From positions 71,890 through 135,889 of the forward strand of contig NZ_JADQBZ010000002.1 of assembly GCF_016278365.1 (NCBI RefSeq): 64,000 nt of DNA. The letters are read 5' to 3'. Below the pieces are notes generated by a model. That model was not told where the DNA came from and did no database searches. It saw only the letters and a list, made by a program, of their open reading frames with translations. Positions 16,973 through 26,201 of the stretch are shown piece after piece (the first letter of the stretch is position 1; each line of letters opens with the position of its first letter). A program made the translations under genes and the position numbers. The stretch is from Methanolobus sp. Lineage in GTDB: Archaea > Halobacteriota > Methanosarcinia > Methanosarcinales > Methanosarcinaceae.

Positions 16973-19201
16973 TCACTGGAAACCTCGTATGTAAAGTTTA
17001 AGTTTGTTCAGCTTCTTAAGCAGCATATTATTGACGCCTTCTGAAGAGAGCGGTTTATGCTTCTTTATGATGAGTACAGGACCTTTATACCCCTTGGCCA
17101 GCACATAAGGCAGATTACCGATCAAAGAGAACTTGAACCTGCTGCTGGAGTCACCTATTATCAGAAGATCGTCTTCCGTAAGGAACTCAAGTACTGCGTT
17201 CTCAGCCGAGAAGTGTTCCTTCACATGATAAGTAATAGGCGCCATAGAAGTATCCCCGGCAAGTCCCTCAAGATCACGGTGAACAGAAACTTTCGTATCC
17301 CCCGCAAGATTCGGTTTTATCACCCTCAACACATGCAGCGGTACACCGGTACTCTTTGACAATCTCCTGGCAAGATGCAAACCATAGCTAGAGTTTTCTT
17401 TCCCGTTATAGGCAACGACTATGCGTCCCACCTTCCCTGGGAGATATCCCTTCAGCACAACAGTATTGTTTTTTGCAACGGAGAGTACCTGGTTTGCAAC
17501 AGTTCCAAGAGAGGGATGAAAGCGGTTCATCTCATGCCACCCAATAATTATGAAATCGACTTTTTCCAGTTCAGCTTGCTCCATAATGGAATTTGTGATG
17601 CTGTGGTCAAAAGCTATTATGTACTCCCTCTCATGGCCTACAATAATGGGAAACTTTTCGAACCTTTCCCTGAGAAGACCATCCATCATGAGCCTGTTCT
17701 CGTGAAATGCTTCCTGAGCTGCTGTTAAACTGGTCTGTTGAGGAACTTTGATAACGCTAAGACCTATTATCTGGTCACCAAGGTTGTCGGCAAGATACAG
17801 CAGGTCCATTTCATGTTTTGGGTTTGCTATCGGGACAAGTATCTTGATCTTAGAACCGGACTCAAGTGGTACAGGTTGGATGTTGTTTTCCAGTACATCG
17901 AAGATATCATATTTGGGAAAAGCTTTTCCTTTTCCATAGTACTTGTACCAAGTCATCCCTATGAAAATGACAAACAATGCAAAAACCATAGGAAGCATCC
18001 CCATAGTAGGCAACAGTGCAATACTGAAAATGATGCCTATTACCTGAGTATAAGGAAAAAAGGGGTCACGGAAAACAGGTTTATATTCTTCGAGCGATCT
18101 GTTCCTCAGGAGTATTACCGAGGAATTGATAAGTACAAATATGAGGATATTGAAAGTGCTTCCAAGTTTTGCCAGTTGCTCCACATTGAACAATACCAGA
18201 AGGGAGATCATTACAAACCCTGTGACCAGGATAGCACGATATGGAGTATCATGCTTCTCATGTATCTTGACAAACCAATTCGGTATTAGATCATCCCGAC
18301 CCATGGCAAAAGGAAATCGGGAAGAGGAAAGTATTGCAGCGTTAGCCGTAGAGACAGTGGCAAGTATACCAGCTATAACTATCAGTACTTTACCGAGATC
18401 TCCACTCATTATGACGGCAACGTCAACAAGAGGAGTAAAGGTGCTTATAGATTGCTCCAGTGTTAAGGCTCCGCTTACAACTACCATCACTCCCACATAA
18501 ATCAGAGTGACGACACCTACTGAAGCGATAAGAGCACGGGGGAGATTCCGGGATGGGTCCTTAACTTCCTCGGATATCGCTGCAAGTTGCGTTATTCCAA
18601 GATAGGATATAAAAATAAGCCCTGTTGTAGAGAATACTGAGCTGTATCCATATGGCATGAATGGGGTAAACTTTTGAGGGTCAAATAAAAACAAGCCTTT
18701 TACGATGAACACAGCCAGTATGAGAAGCAGAAAGATAACAATCACATTCTGCAGTGAGCCGCTGCTTCGTGCACCGCGGTAATTTATGAACAATAATAAC
18801 AGCCCTGCAGCAGTAGCAGTGATTATGATAGGTATTGGTATCAGCACAAAAAGATAATCTGCCAGTCCGATCAGCGCAAAAGAACCTTTAAAGACAAGTG
18901 CAAGCCATGCTCCTAAACCGATGACCGCACCAAAGGCTGCACCCATCGCCCTGCTAATGAAATAATAACTGCCACCCGCCCGGGGCATGCCGGTGGCCAG
19001 TTCAGCCATGCTTATGGCAGTTGCCATTGATATGATGCCGCCAAAAAGGAAAGATAGTATAGCTGCCGGACCGGCTGCGGATATTGCTATCCCGGGCAAT
19101 ATAAATATGCCCGCTCCTATCATGGTGCCTGTCCCGATGGCAAAGGTCTGAAAGAAACCCAGACTGCGTCCAAGTCTTTCTGTGGTTCTGATCGTACCCA
19201 T
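16973..19201 (-). CDS. APC-superfamily amino acid permease with C-terminal universal-stress domains
   Basis: The 742-residue protein has about 12 membrane helices (residues 15-430). They begin with GTGTMIGAGIFILPG, the substrate-binding unwound helix of APC transporters, and include TLIYVGVMVVVSGALTL. The region after residue 470 (KIKILVPIANPKHEMDLLYL, VDFIIIGWHEMNRF, VGRIVVAYNGKENS) forms one or two UspA-like domains that may bind nucleotide and gate transport. It probably imports amino acids; specificity is unknown. ATG at 19201 was chosen because GAGGT precedes it; a second ATG is 12 nt earlier. Confidence 0.85.
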   Translation of the reverse strand: MGTIRTTERLGRSLGFFQTFAIGTGTMIGAGIFILPGIAISAAGPAAILSFLFGGIISMATAISMAELATGMPRAGGSYYFISRAMGAAFGAVIGLGAWLALVFKGSFALIGLADYLFVLIPIPIIITATAAGLLLLFINYRGARSSGSLQNVIVIFLLLILAVFIVKGLFLFDPQKFTPFMPYGYSSVFSTTGLIFISYLGITQLAAISEEVKDPSRNLPRALIASVGVVTLIYVGVMVVVSGALTLEQSISTFTPLVDVAVIMSGDLGKVLIVIAGILATVSTANAAILSSSRFPFAMGRDDLIPNWFVKIHEKHDTPYRAILVTGFVMISLLVLFNVEQLAKLGSTFNILIFVLINSSVILLRNRSLEEYKPVFRDPFFPYTQVIGIIFSIALLPTMGMLPMVFALFVIFIGMTWYKYYGKGKAFPKYDIFDVLENNIQPVPLESGSKIKILVPIANPKHEMDLLYLADNLGDQIIGLSVIKVPQQTSLTAAQEAFHENRLMMDGLLRERFEKFPIIVGHEREYIIAFDHSITNSIMEQAELEKVDFIIIGWHEMNRFHPSLGTVANQVLSVAKNNTVVLKGYLPGKVGRIVVAYNGKENSSYGLHLARRLSKSTGVPLHVLRVIKPNLAGDTKVSVHRDLEGLAGDTSMAPITYHVKEHFSAENAVLEFLTEDDLLIIGDSSSRFKFSLIGNLPYVLAKGYKGPVLIIKKHKPLSSEGVNNMLLKKLNKLKLYIRGFQ

Positions 19202-19384
19202 TAAATACCTCATGTGGTCAAATTATTACACCGATGCTAAGAAAGTAGGGGAGTAAGATTTGGTTTTCTGCTGAAAACACCAGTAACGAATGATAATTAA
19301 GTAATCAAGTAAGTAGTCAAATAAGTATAAAAAAGTCACTATTTTCACTTGCCTTCCATGCAGAGGATTTCAGGTTCTCACACA

Positions 19385-19440
19385 ATATTTAAAATAGAAA
19401 AACATGATTAATGGTTACTTACGCAAGAAAAAGTATATAT
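19385..19440 (+). promoter_or_regulatory. promoter region of the aldolase gene
   Basis: Two TATA-like elements are present, ATATTTAAAATAG (19385-19397) and AGTATATAT (19432-19440). The second would give an almost leaderless mRNA for the ATG at 19471, the first a leader of about 50 nt. I cannot decide between them. Confidence 0.4.
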
Positions 19441-19470
19441 GAACAGAATTCTCGAGCATGGGTGATAAGA

Positions 19471-20394
19471 ATGGTCTCAATCAGTGAAGAAGATGTAAGG
19501 ATACCTTTAGATGTGCCGCTGACTGCGCGTGCAACCTACTTAAAGAACTATATGGAAATAACCAAAGGGACTGGAAGGATGATGCTCTTTGCAGGTGATC
19601 AGAAAGTTGAGCACCTGAACGATGATTTCTTTGGCAAAGACATCCCGACTGATGATAATGACCCTGAACACCTTTTCAGGATAGCATCCCAGGGCAAGAT
19701 TGGTGTTTTCGCTACCCAACTTGGCCTTATTGCAAGATATGGGATGGATTATCCGGACGTACCCTATCTTGTCAAGGTCAATTCCAAGTCCAACCTTGTG
19801 GAAACAGAGCAGATGGATCCATTCAGCAACCTGTGGTACGATGCCAAGCAGGTAGCTGAATTCCGTGACAACAGCGGGCTCAGGATACTTGGTGTCGGGT
19901 ACACCATATACCTTGGAAGCGAGTTTGAGGCTGATATGCTGAACCAGGCAGCTCAGCTCATATACGAGTCACACAGGTATGGCCTTATCACAGTCCTCTG
20001 GATATACCCCCGGGGAGCAGCAGTGGAAGATGAGAAAGACCCACATCTTATAGCAGGTGCTACAGGAGTCGGGGCAACCCTTAACGCGGACTTTGTGAAA
20101 GTCAACTACCCGAAGAAGGAAGGACAGAAGTCTGAAGAGGCATTCAAAGAGGCTGTATTAGCCGCCGGAAGGACAAAAGTTGTCTGTGCGGGTGGTTCCA
20201 GTGATGAATGTGAACCATTCCTGAAAAAGCTGTACAAACAGATACACATCAGCGGTGCCCAGGGAAATGCAACTGGCAGGAATATCCACCAGAGACCACT
20301 TGATGAAGCTATAAGGATGTGCAATGCCGTCTATGCAATAACGATCGAGGATGCGTCGGTGGAAGAGGCACTGCAGATATACAAGGGTAAGTGA
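19471..20394 (+). CDS. class I fructose-1,6-bisphosphate aldolase (DhnA/FbaB type)
   Basis: The 307-residue TIM-barrel protein has GDQKVEHLNDDF near 40, a lysine in DFVKVNYPKK near 209 that is the expected Schiff-base lysine, and the phosphate-binding glycines CAGGSSDE near 243 with ISGAQGNATGRNIHQR near 261. It condenses triose phosphates into fructose-1,6-bisphosphate for gluconeogenesis, feeding GlpX. The ATG at 19471 has GGTGATAAG in front; an ATG 60 nt earlier has none. The stop codon lies inside the end sequence of the adjoining TnpB element, so the last residues may have been altered by its insertion. Confidence 0.88.
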   Translation: MVSISEEDVRIPLDVPLTARATYLKNYMEITKGTGRMMLFAGDQKVEHLNDDFFGKDIPTDDNDPEHLFRIASQGKIGVFATQLGLIARYGMDYPDVPYLVKVNSKSNLVETEQMDPFSNLWYDAKQVAEFRDNSGLRILGVGYTIYLGSEFEADMLNQAAQLIYESHRYGLITVLWIYPRGAAVEDEKDPHLIAGATGVGATLNADFVKVNYPKKEGQKSEEAFKEAVLAAGRTKVVCAGGSSDECEPFLKKLYKQIHISGAQGNATGRNIHQRPLDEAIRMCNAVYAITIEDASVEEALQIYKGK

Positions 20395-21826
20395 ACTACC
20401 ACCGGTTAAAACCGGTGGCTTCCTACTTCGTTCCCCTGACTTGTGCCAGTGAGTCCATAGGCTCTTCCCACAGTTCCTGCGGTGTTTAAGTTACTCAATG
20501 CTATTTTCTTGCTGTTGATAGATGCATTGATGTCTCTGTCATGCAATGTTTTACATGCTGGACATTTCCATTCCCTGATATCAAGAGTTAATTCCTTGAA
20601 CTTGTATCCACAGACATTACACAATTTAGAGGATGCATCAAACCGACCTATCTTCAGGATAGTTTTGCCAAACCATTCTGCCTTGTAGATCAACTTGTCC
20701 ACAAATCCAGACCAACCAACATCACTGATGCTTTGAGCTAAACAATGATTTCTAACCATTCCTTTTACATTCAGGTCTTCTATCACAATGGCTTGACTTT
20801 CGCGAATTATCATTGCTGAGACCTTATGCTGGAAATCGTTTCTCTGGTTAGCTATCAACTGATGATGTTTTGCTAATTTGACAACAGCTTTTTTCCTGTT
20901 CTTTGAACCTTTCGGTTTTCTGGATACACTCCTCTGTAATTTGACGAGTTTTTTTAATGACCTTTTCAGGAACTTGGGATTTTCAATTTCTTCTCCTGTT
21001 GAGAGAACAGCAAAGGTCTTAATCCCGACATCGATTCCAACTGTTGTCTCCTCAGTAAATAATTCAGGTTCAGGATAAGGTGCATGGTCTTCGATAAGAA
21101 TACTTACGTGATATCTTCCAGCCGATGTCCTGGAAACAGTCAATGTTTTGAGAACCTTGAATTCCTTGTTCAATTTCTGGTCAAGGATAATTTCTCCGTT
21201 AACTTCCTTTGTCACAAGGCTATTCTCAATGAATTCCTTGCTCAGAAAATCCCGATGAAGAATGATTTTCATCCAACCTATTTTTGGGAGATATATTTGA
21301 GAGGAAGTCAGGTTGATCTGATAGTTTTGAGGAATCTGAAATGAGAAATGGTTGTCTTTCTTACTTTTCCAGGTTGGGTAGGAACCATTTCCTTCAAAGA
21401 AGTTCTTGAATCCCGTCAACAAATTCCGGTTGGCTTGTTGCAATGATTGAGAATTAATATATTTTAACCAGGGAAACGTTTCCTTGAGGGAAATAAGATG
21501 GTTATTAAGATCTACTTCCGTAACGTTTACTCTGAACTTTCCATGCATCAGATTCTTGATCGAAAGAGAATGATTGTATACGAATCGAGCAGCTCCAAAA
21601 TGTTGCTCTAACAAAGCGCTTTGTCCTCTGTTTGGATAGATTCGATATACATTACCCTTTTTCATTCAAACCACTTAATTGAGAATTAGTTAATTATGTA
21701 CATGTTTGCATGGGGTATATGCTTTTTTTGTTTGGGACGCAATTCATCCACCTGTTTCATTTCATAGAAATGGAACTCCCATCAAATCGAAGATTTAATG
21801 GAGGTTAAAACCGGGGGTCTTCTTGC
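20391..21826 (-). mobile_element. TnpB-only IS605/IS1341-type element, copy 1
   Basis: Boundaries come from comparison with copy 2 at 42.1 kb. The left end begins GCAAGAAGACCCCCG (near 21826). It carries a conserved leader of about 160 bp with two small hairpins (ATTAAATC/GATTTgAT and a GGAG-TTCC type). The right end is a perfect hairpin (CCACCGGTT/AACCGGTGG) followed by TAGTTCAC at 20391-20398. No Y1 transposase gene is present, so mobility would need TnpA in trans. TTTTATCA lies just outside the left end in both copies and is a candidate target or TAM sequence. Confidence 0.8.
20406..21665 (-). CDS. tnpB: TnpB RNA-guided endonuclease (transposon-encoded)
   Basis: The protein has 419 residues and is full length. 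It has an N-terminal HTH_OrfB-like region (MKKGNVYRIYPNRGQSALLE, FVYNHSLSIKNL), RuvC-I Asp in VGIDVGIKTFAVLS near 214, RuvC-II Glu in IVIEDLNVKGM near 300, and a zinc ribbon (CNVCGYKF, CPACKTLHDR) near 350-378. RuvC-III Asp is in HDRDINAS. All catalytic residues are kept, so it may be active. It would cut DNA guided by an RNA derived from the 3' end of its own element. It is very similar along its length to the copy at 42.2 kb. It abuts the aldolase gene tail to tail. Confidence 0.92.
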   Translation of the reverse strand: MKKGNVYRIYPNRGQSALLEQHFGAARFVYNHSLSIKNLMHGKFRVNVTEVDLNNHLISLKETFPWLKYINSQSLQQANRNLLTGFKNFFEGNGSYPTWKSKKDNHFSFQIPQNYQINLTSSQIYLPKIGWMKIILHRDFLSKEFIENSLVTKEVNGEIILDQKLNKEFKVLKTLTVSRTSAGRYHVSILIEDHAPYPEPELFTEETTVGIDVGIKTFAVLSTGEEIENPKFLKRSLKKLVKLQRSVSRKPKGSKNRKKAVVKLAKHHQLIANQRNDFQHKVSAMIIRESQAIVIEDLNVKGMVRNHCLAQSISDVGWSGFVDKLIYKAEWFGKTILKIGRFDASSKLCNVCGYKFKELTLDIREWKCPACKTLHDRDINASINSKKIALSNLNTAGTVGRAYGLTGTSQGNEVGSHRF

Positions 21827-22089
21827 TTCACGCTGATAAAAGAGGCCACTTGTAGCCTTTTTATTAACCCCATCATTTTTATTCATGTATTTTCTGGCTC
21901 CTGAATCAGATACAACTTGAGCTGGTGCTGTGTGCTTTGAAGATTTTCAGGTTTTCCTGAGTAACCAGGATAGAAAAAAGGCAGGCCAGCAAATGAATGC
22001 CAGACTTACAGAACATGACAACGAGCGCAGAAATAGGAAAATGGAGAAAATAGAAACTTCCGGGAGTAAAAATCCCGGAAATATTGAGA
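21667..22089. other. element left end plus gene-free spacer
   Basis: Bases 21667-21826 are the conserved left end of the TnpB element. Bases 21835-21871 contain a short hairpin (AGGC/GCCT with T-rich flanks) that could terminate the minus-strand gene at 22.1 kb. The rest shows no gene; two short overlapping frames near 21906-22145 have neither Shine-Dalgarno nor protein-like composition. Confidence 0.5.
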
Positions 22090-22680
22090 TTACTGATTAC
22101 ATGCGCACTCGAAATCAAAACCCAGCATGAAAGTGCCGGTGCCATGTATATTCTTAAGGCCCATTCTCTCCTTCATATATTCATCACTCGGAGGGGATGG
22201 AGAAGCTAGTGTTGCATTGCACACTTCTGGGACATCATCCACTTCAGGGCATGGCTTCGGAGGCATCACTACAACCAGCGGATCTTTTTTACCATCCATC
22301 TTTTTAAGAACACCTGTATCGAAAAGTACGATATTTCCTATTATAAGATTGGTTTTGCAGTTTTTGAGTTCTTCCAGTTTCTGCTCGTCATCCACATCCT
22401 CGCCGACCACACAACCATGATGCATAAGGATTACATTTGGTCCTGCAGGCCATTTGAAATTCATATCGGTCGTGAACGCAAATATTACATCATTTTCAAG
22501 GACCTGTTTTACACCTTTGTTATCGCCTATCCCAAGACCCATCAGGGTCATCTGATCGGCCTTCTTTTCCAGTTCCCTGATAATCTCACGGTCCTGATCG
22601 GTGAGGACAAGGATATCCCCTACACCGTTCATATTCTTAATACAACAGCTGACCTGTTCTATGATCTCATCACGCTGCAT
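22090..22680 (-). CDS. conserved hypothetical cysteine-containing protein
   Basis: I do not recognise the family. The 196-residue protein looks soluble and alpha/beta: MQRDEIIEQVSCCIKNMNGV, DILVLTDQDREII, NLIIGNIVLFDTG, PLVVVMPPKPCPEVD. It ends in a cysteine pair (DFECACNQ). Cysteines at about 12-13, 92, 110, 140, 150, 192 and 194 could bind metal or be redox active. Its composition and frame are like those of neighbouring genes, so it is probably real. The region upstream, toward 22.8 kb, has a TATA-like stretch. Confidence 0.6.
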   Translation of the reverse strand: MQRDEIIEQVSCCIKNMNGVGDILVLTDQDREIIRELEKKADQMTLMGLGIGDNKGVKQVLENDVIFAFTTDMNFKWPAGPNVILMHHGCVVGEDVDDEQKLEELKNCKTNLIIGNIVLFDTGVLKKMDGKKDPLVVVMPPKPCPEVDDVPEVCNATLASPSPPSDEYMKERMGLKNIHGTGTFMLGFDFECACNQ

Positions 22681-22830
22681 GATCTACCTCGCATTTATCC
22701 GTATCAATAGTTAAATTGTAGTCTTGTACTGTCACAATTAATATTTGTCCATATTTAAGTATAGCGCATATAATAACACCTTACACTATATCAATATCGG
22801 CCTTCACACCAGCTAAAGAAGACAGGTCTT

Positions 22831-23718
22831 TCAGGTAATAGCCCTGAAGAAACCTACCCTGGGCTCGTATATATGGCCGTCTGAAAGGAGCTTGCGTACG
22901 GTATGTTCAACTGATCCTGTCGGAATGTTCTTTGAACTTGCTTCCTGGAGCAACTCGGCATATTCCATGCCTTTTCCACCATTCATCTCCTGCAGGAGAT
23001 CCATGATAAATCCTTCAGTATCAAAAAGGTCACCTGACACTGCAGACAGACTGCTTTCAATGGATAGAAGAGCATCCCGTATCTGCTCTCTCATGTTCCG
23101 GAGGTAAGTTCTGTCGGTGCGATAGAAGTCCAGAGCCATGCATACCCCTTCTGCAACATGTGACGGCACGTTCTTCAGCGAGAGGTGGTCGAACAGTTCC
23201 ATTCCACTGAGACCTGATGAAAGAGCCTCTTCAAAGACATCCAGTCGGTCAAGCGTTAGTTCTGCAGTATCAACCATCCATCTATTGCGAGTATCCTCAT
23301 CAGCGTGATTGATCTCCTCAGGACGCAATGAGACAAAAACCGAGCCATCTCCCGGCTCATACGAACGGACCTTTCCGACAATGGTCACGAAAGAAGGGAC
23401 TTCAACTGTCGATAGGAACACCGATGTTTCCGGCTGGAAATTCCCCGAGTACACGGTAAATGTGCCTGTGGGGTCCGACACCCTCGCCCTCCATAGCTCC
23501 TTTTCTCCTCCTTTCAGGCTTCCGATATCCTCTACTTCTGTTATGACTCCGGCTATGAAAAGACGATTCACCTTTGCACCCGCCGTTGTTACAAGGAAAT
23601 TGGGGGCATGCAGGTCCGTCGGGCTGGTAACCTCCGAGCCGGAGCTTATCTGGAATCTGGAGTCATTGAACTCCCTGGCAAATACCCTGTGGGCCATCTC
23701 TCTTTCAGCCACCATCAA
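22831..23718 (-). CDS. RPA-associated protein, second copy with C-terminal winged helix
   Basis: The 295-residue protein shares its N-terminal 190 residues with the copy at 15.3 kb (MAHRVFAREFNDSRFQISSG, VNRLFIAGVITEVEDIG, WRARVSDPTGTFTVYSGNFQ). It adds about 100 residues ending in a winged-helix-like segment (NIPTGSVEHTVRKLLSDGHI). Such a tail resembles the C-terminal protein-interaction domain of eukaryotic RPA32. It overlaps the upstream RPA gene by 14 bp, so the two are translationally coupled. It likely binds its RPA partner and other repair proteins. Confidence 0.82.
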   Translation of the reverse strand: MMVAEREMAHRVFAREFNDSRFQISSGSEVTSPTDLHAPNFLVTTAGAKVNRLFIAGVITEVEDIGSLKGGEKELWRARVSDPTGTFTVYSGNFQPETSVFLSTVEVPSFVTIVGKVRSYEPGDGSVFVSLRPEEINHADEDTRNRWMVDTAELTLDRLDVFEEALSSGLSGMELFDHLSLKNVPSHVAEGVCMALDFYRTDRTYLRNMREQIRDALLSIESSLSAVSGDLFDTEGFIMDLLQEMNGGKGMEYAELLQEASSKNIPTGSVEHTVRKLLSDGHIYEPRVGFFRAIT

Positions 23719-25018
23719 TCACCTTTCCTTCAATTCTTTCAAGCAAAGAGCTTATGCGTTCCTTAAGGGATGTATCCGGGTACCAGACCGACTTTGCAAC
23801 CAGAGTGACACCAAATTCATTCCTGGAGGAGTTGCCCCTGACAACAATATACTTCCCTGTCAGAACTCTTTTCATGTCATCGTAGACAACCTCTTTGGAA
23901 ATGGACTCCCGGGCCATCTTTTCTGCTTCATACATACTCTTTCCGTAAACCACTTCTGACAACTCACAGTTAAGCATCACATGGAGGGAGCCGGTCCCAT
24001 CATCAAGGATGAACTTTATGCGCATGTCAGACACACAGTCAACTGAACCATGAGCCCTGCAATTTGCTTTCTGGGTCACCCTGTTGCATACGGGACAACG
24101 ATCGATCATCCCGGAACCAGGCCTGACTGAAATAATATTCCCAGCTACAGTTACATCGAATATACCGCTCTTCTCAAGCACCTTACCAATGGGAACAGAA
24201 TCTGATGCCTTGCTTACGGATTCCAGCGAGAAAGGCAGGTCCTCAGGCTGCGATATCAGCTCGACAGCCGTGCTCTCTCCAAAATTAATGGAAGGTAGTC
24301 CCCGGAATATCCGGACTGTTGCACCTTCAAACCGAATGAAGCTCCCGATATCCGCACCTTTGAGCGGTGTCCACGAAGTAAAGGGAAGCTTTGCAGTCTC
24401 GTCTGCAATGACACCTTCAGTTATTGTCAGTAATTTGCCCTTCATCGGGACATCCCGGTGGTACATCTCAACTATGACCACAATAGAATTTGCCACCACA
24501 TCAGCAGGAGCTATATCCTGAAGTTTCTTGAGATTCCTGTGGGACATCTCCTCTATGCCCGGTACCAGATCATCCGGGAGCTTATCGATCTGCGAACGTT
24601 TGCCAAAGTAAAGCTCGGGGCGGTTGTTCCACAGCCGCGTGTATGCATTCTTTATCCGGACAGCATCTCCGATCTTAAGCGACATGTCATCCCAGCACGT
24701 AAAAGAGCAGATACCAGTCCCATCTCCGAAAGAGCCGGTAAAAACACTCCTCTGCTCTCCCTGTACAGTGACAGTCCTTTTCTCGATGCTGATAATGCGG
24801 CCCTTGATATCAAAACTGTTCATTCCGCTCATGAGATCCTTTACCTGGACAGATGCCGGGGATTTTGACATAAACCTGTTCAGGATAGTCTTTTTTGCCT
24901 CATCGAGCGGGACCTTGAACTGCAAGAGCTTTTCCAGTTCAACTCTTATTTCCTCTGTATATCTGTTTCCAAGCGCCCTGCTTATTTCCTCTACATGGGG
25001 CGCGATTCTCTCATCCAT
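23705..25018 (-). CDS. rpa: replication protein A (single-stranded DNA-binding), second copy
   Basis: The 437-residue protein has an N-terminal helical segment (1-60), two OB folds (about 65-160, FDIKGRIISIEKRTVTVQGE; and 175-270, VVIVEMYHRDVPMKGKLLTI), and a C-terminal zinc OB fold with CPVCNRVTQKANCRAHGSVD near 318. It is longer than the first copy by one OB fold, so the two RPAs should have different footprints. It precedes its own associated-protein gene in an operon and diverges from the flavodoxin gene. Confidence 0.9.
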   Translation of the reverse strand: MDERIAPHVEEISRALGNRYTEEIRVELEKLLQFKVPLDEAKKTILNRFMSKSPASVQVKDLMSGMNSFDIKGRIISIEKRTVTVQGEQRSVFTGSFGDGTGICSFTCWDDMSLKIGDAVRIKNAYTRLWNNRPELYFGKRSQIDKLPDDLVPGIEEMSHRNLKKLQDIAPADVVANSIVVIVEMYHRDVPMKGKLLTITEGVIADETAKLPFTSWTPLKGADIGSFIRFEGATVRIFRGLPSINFGESTAVELISQPEDLPFSLESVSKASDSVPIGKVLEKSGIFDVTVAGNIISVRPGSGMIDRCPVCNRVTQKANCRAHGSVDCVSDMRIKFILDDGTGSLHVMLNCELSEVVYGKSMYEAEKMARESISKEVVYDDMKRVLTGKYIVVRGNSSRNEFGVTLVAKSVWYPDTSLKERISSLLERIEGKVIDGG

Positions 25019-25218
25019 AGATAGCCTCCGTATAAATGAAGGTAGTACTAGAAGGTCATTAACAAAATAGGGCCATCAGCAATAAATATAACCCGCTGAC
25101 AAACCTTTCAGTTTTGAAAGCAGTAAAAGAAAGGTATATCAACTATCATACCTCATTTTCTGTGTGGAGTGAATCATTGTTTGTTGACCCTACATATCTC
25201 CACGCAGGAGGAACTTAC

Positions 25219-25653
25219 ATGCCAAAACTTGCAATCGTCTACCTTAGTACCCAGGGAAATACACAGATGATGGCTGAGGCCATCGCAGAAGGAGCCAGGG
25301 AACGCCATGTTGAAGTAAAGGTCAATAATTTTCATGAATGGGACCCTGCAGAGATAGAAGATTATGATGCCATAGCTGTTGGTTCATCTACATTTTATTA
25401 TACCATGCTTGACCCTATTGCAAAGTTCATTGACAGGATAATAGAGGTGGGTGTTGATGGAAAGATAGGAGCTGCTTTTGGCTCCTATGGATGGAGCGGA
25501 GAGGCACCGGTAAAGATAGCAGAAAAACTGCGTAGCGCAGGAGTAGAGGTTATTGACCCTGTGTTAAGGATACAGTACACTCCCACCGAGAAGGATCTTT
25601 TTGAATGTAACCGCTTGGGAAAAGACCTGGCAGAGAGGGTGAAGAACAGGTAA
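25219..25653 (+). CDS. flavodoxin-like electron carrier
   Basis: The 144-residue protein has a full flavodoxin fold. The FMN phosphate loop is YLSTQGNTQMMAEAI near 9-23, and VGSSTFYY near 58 and FGSYGWSGEA near 91 are the isoalloxazine loops. FprA-type flavoproteins carry a similar domain, but this one is free-standing and would shuttle electrons. The ATG at 25219 follows GGAGG; a longer frame from 25114 has no Shine-Dalgarno. A TATA-like AAATATAA lies near 25081. Confidence 0.85.
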   Translation: MPKLAIVYLSTQGNTQMMAEAIAEGARERHVEVKVNNFHEWDPAEIEDYDAIAVGSSTFYYTMLDPIAKFIDRIIEVGVDGKIGAAFGSYGWSGEAPVKIAEKLRSAGVEVIDPVLRIQYTPTEKDLFECNRLGKDLAERVKNR

Positions 25654-25790
25654 ATTATTTCCGTTCCCGAATTTCCGGATATTTCCACGCATTTCAGGGG
25701 AAAATGCAATGCATGATACTTGATCAGTTTATCCGGAATCAGAAAGCATATTTAATGCTGTTGCCGGAATGATTTGAGAATTTAAACATA

Positions 25791-25798
25791 TTTATATA
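25791..25798 (+). promoter_or_regulatory. TATA box of the histone gene
   Basis: TTTATATA followed by CC lies 68 bp before the histone ATG, predicting a leader of about 45 nt. Confidence 0.5.
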
Positions 25799-25865
25799 CC
25801 TTATTTACCAATTAACATATATAGAATGCTTTATTAGAAGATGTAAGTTTTATTGAGGCATATTT

Positions 25866-26078
25866 ATGACAATAATACCATTTGCACCCATTGAAAGAGT
25901 AATAAGGAACGCTGGCGCACAGAGAGTCAGTGAATCAGCAGCAATGGCTCTTACTGAAATGCTGGAATCTTACGGTTTAGAGGTTTCCAGAGAAGCTATA
26001 AAGCTGGCCGAGCATGCAGGCCGCAAAACAGTCAAGGCTGAAGATATCAAACTCGCCCGGGAAATGCTGGGCAAGTAA
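25866..26078 (+). CDS. archaeal histone
   Basis: The 70-residue protein is a single histone fold of HMf type. FAPIERVIRNAGAQRVSESA forms helix 1, AMALTEMLESYGLEVSREAIKLAEHAGRK forms the long helix 2 with its loop, and VKAEDIKLAREML forms helix 3. It wraps DNA as homodimers and larger polymers. It lacks tails. A GAGG sequence lies upstream, and the gene is monocistronic between a TATA box and a perfect inverted repeat. Confidence 0.95.
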   Translation: MTIIPFAPIERVIRNAGAQRVSESAAMALTEMLESYGLEVSREAIKLAEHAGRKTVKAEDIKLAREMLGK

Positions 26079-26134
26079 TCCCCATATTTTCGTATTAAGC
26101 AATTTTTTAAATATTCATATTCCATTCATTGAAA

Positions 26135-26171
26135 GATCAAATTAGCTCTAAAACCCCATTCTAATTTGATC
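26135..26171. terminator. inverted repeat between convergent genes
   Basis: GATCAAATTAG and CTAATTTGATC are perfect 11-bp arms around a 15-nt loop. The repeat lies between the ends of the histone gene (plus) and the COG2426 gene (minus). It could serve as a terminator for either direction, but no long T run follows. Confidence 0.45.
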
Positions 26172-26201
26172 GGCTCTTTGTACCACATATCCGCACACTT
26201 T

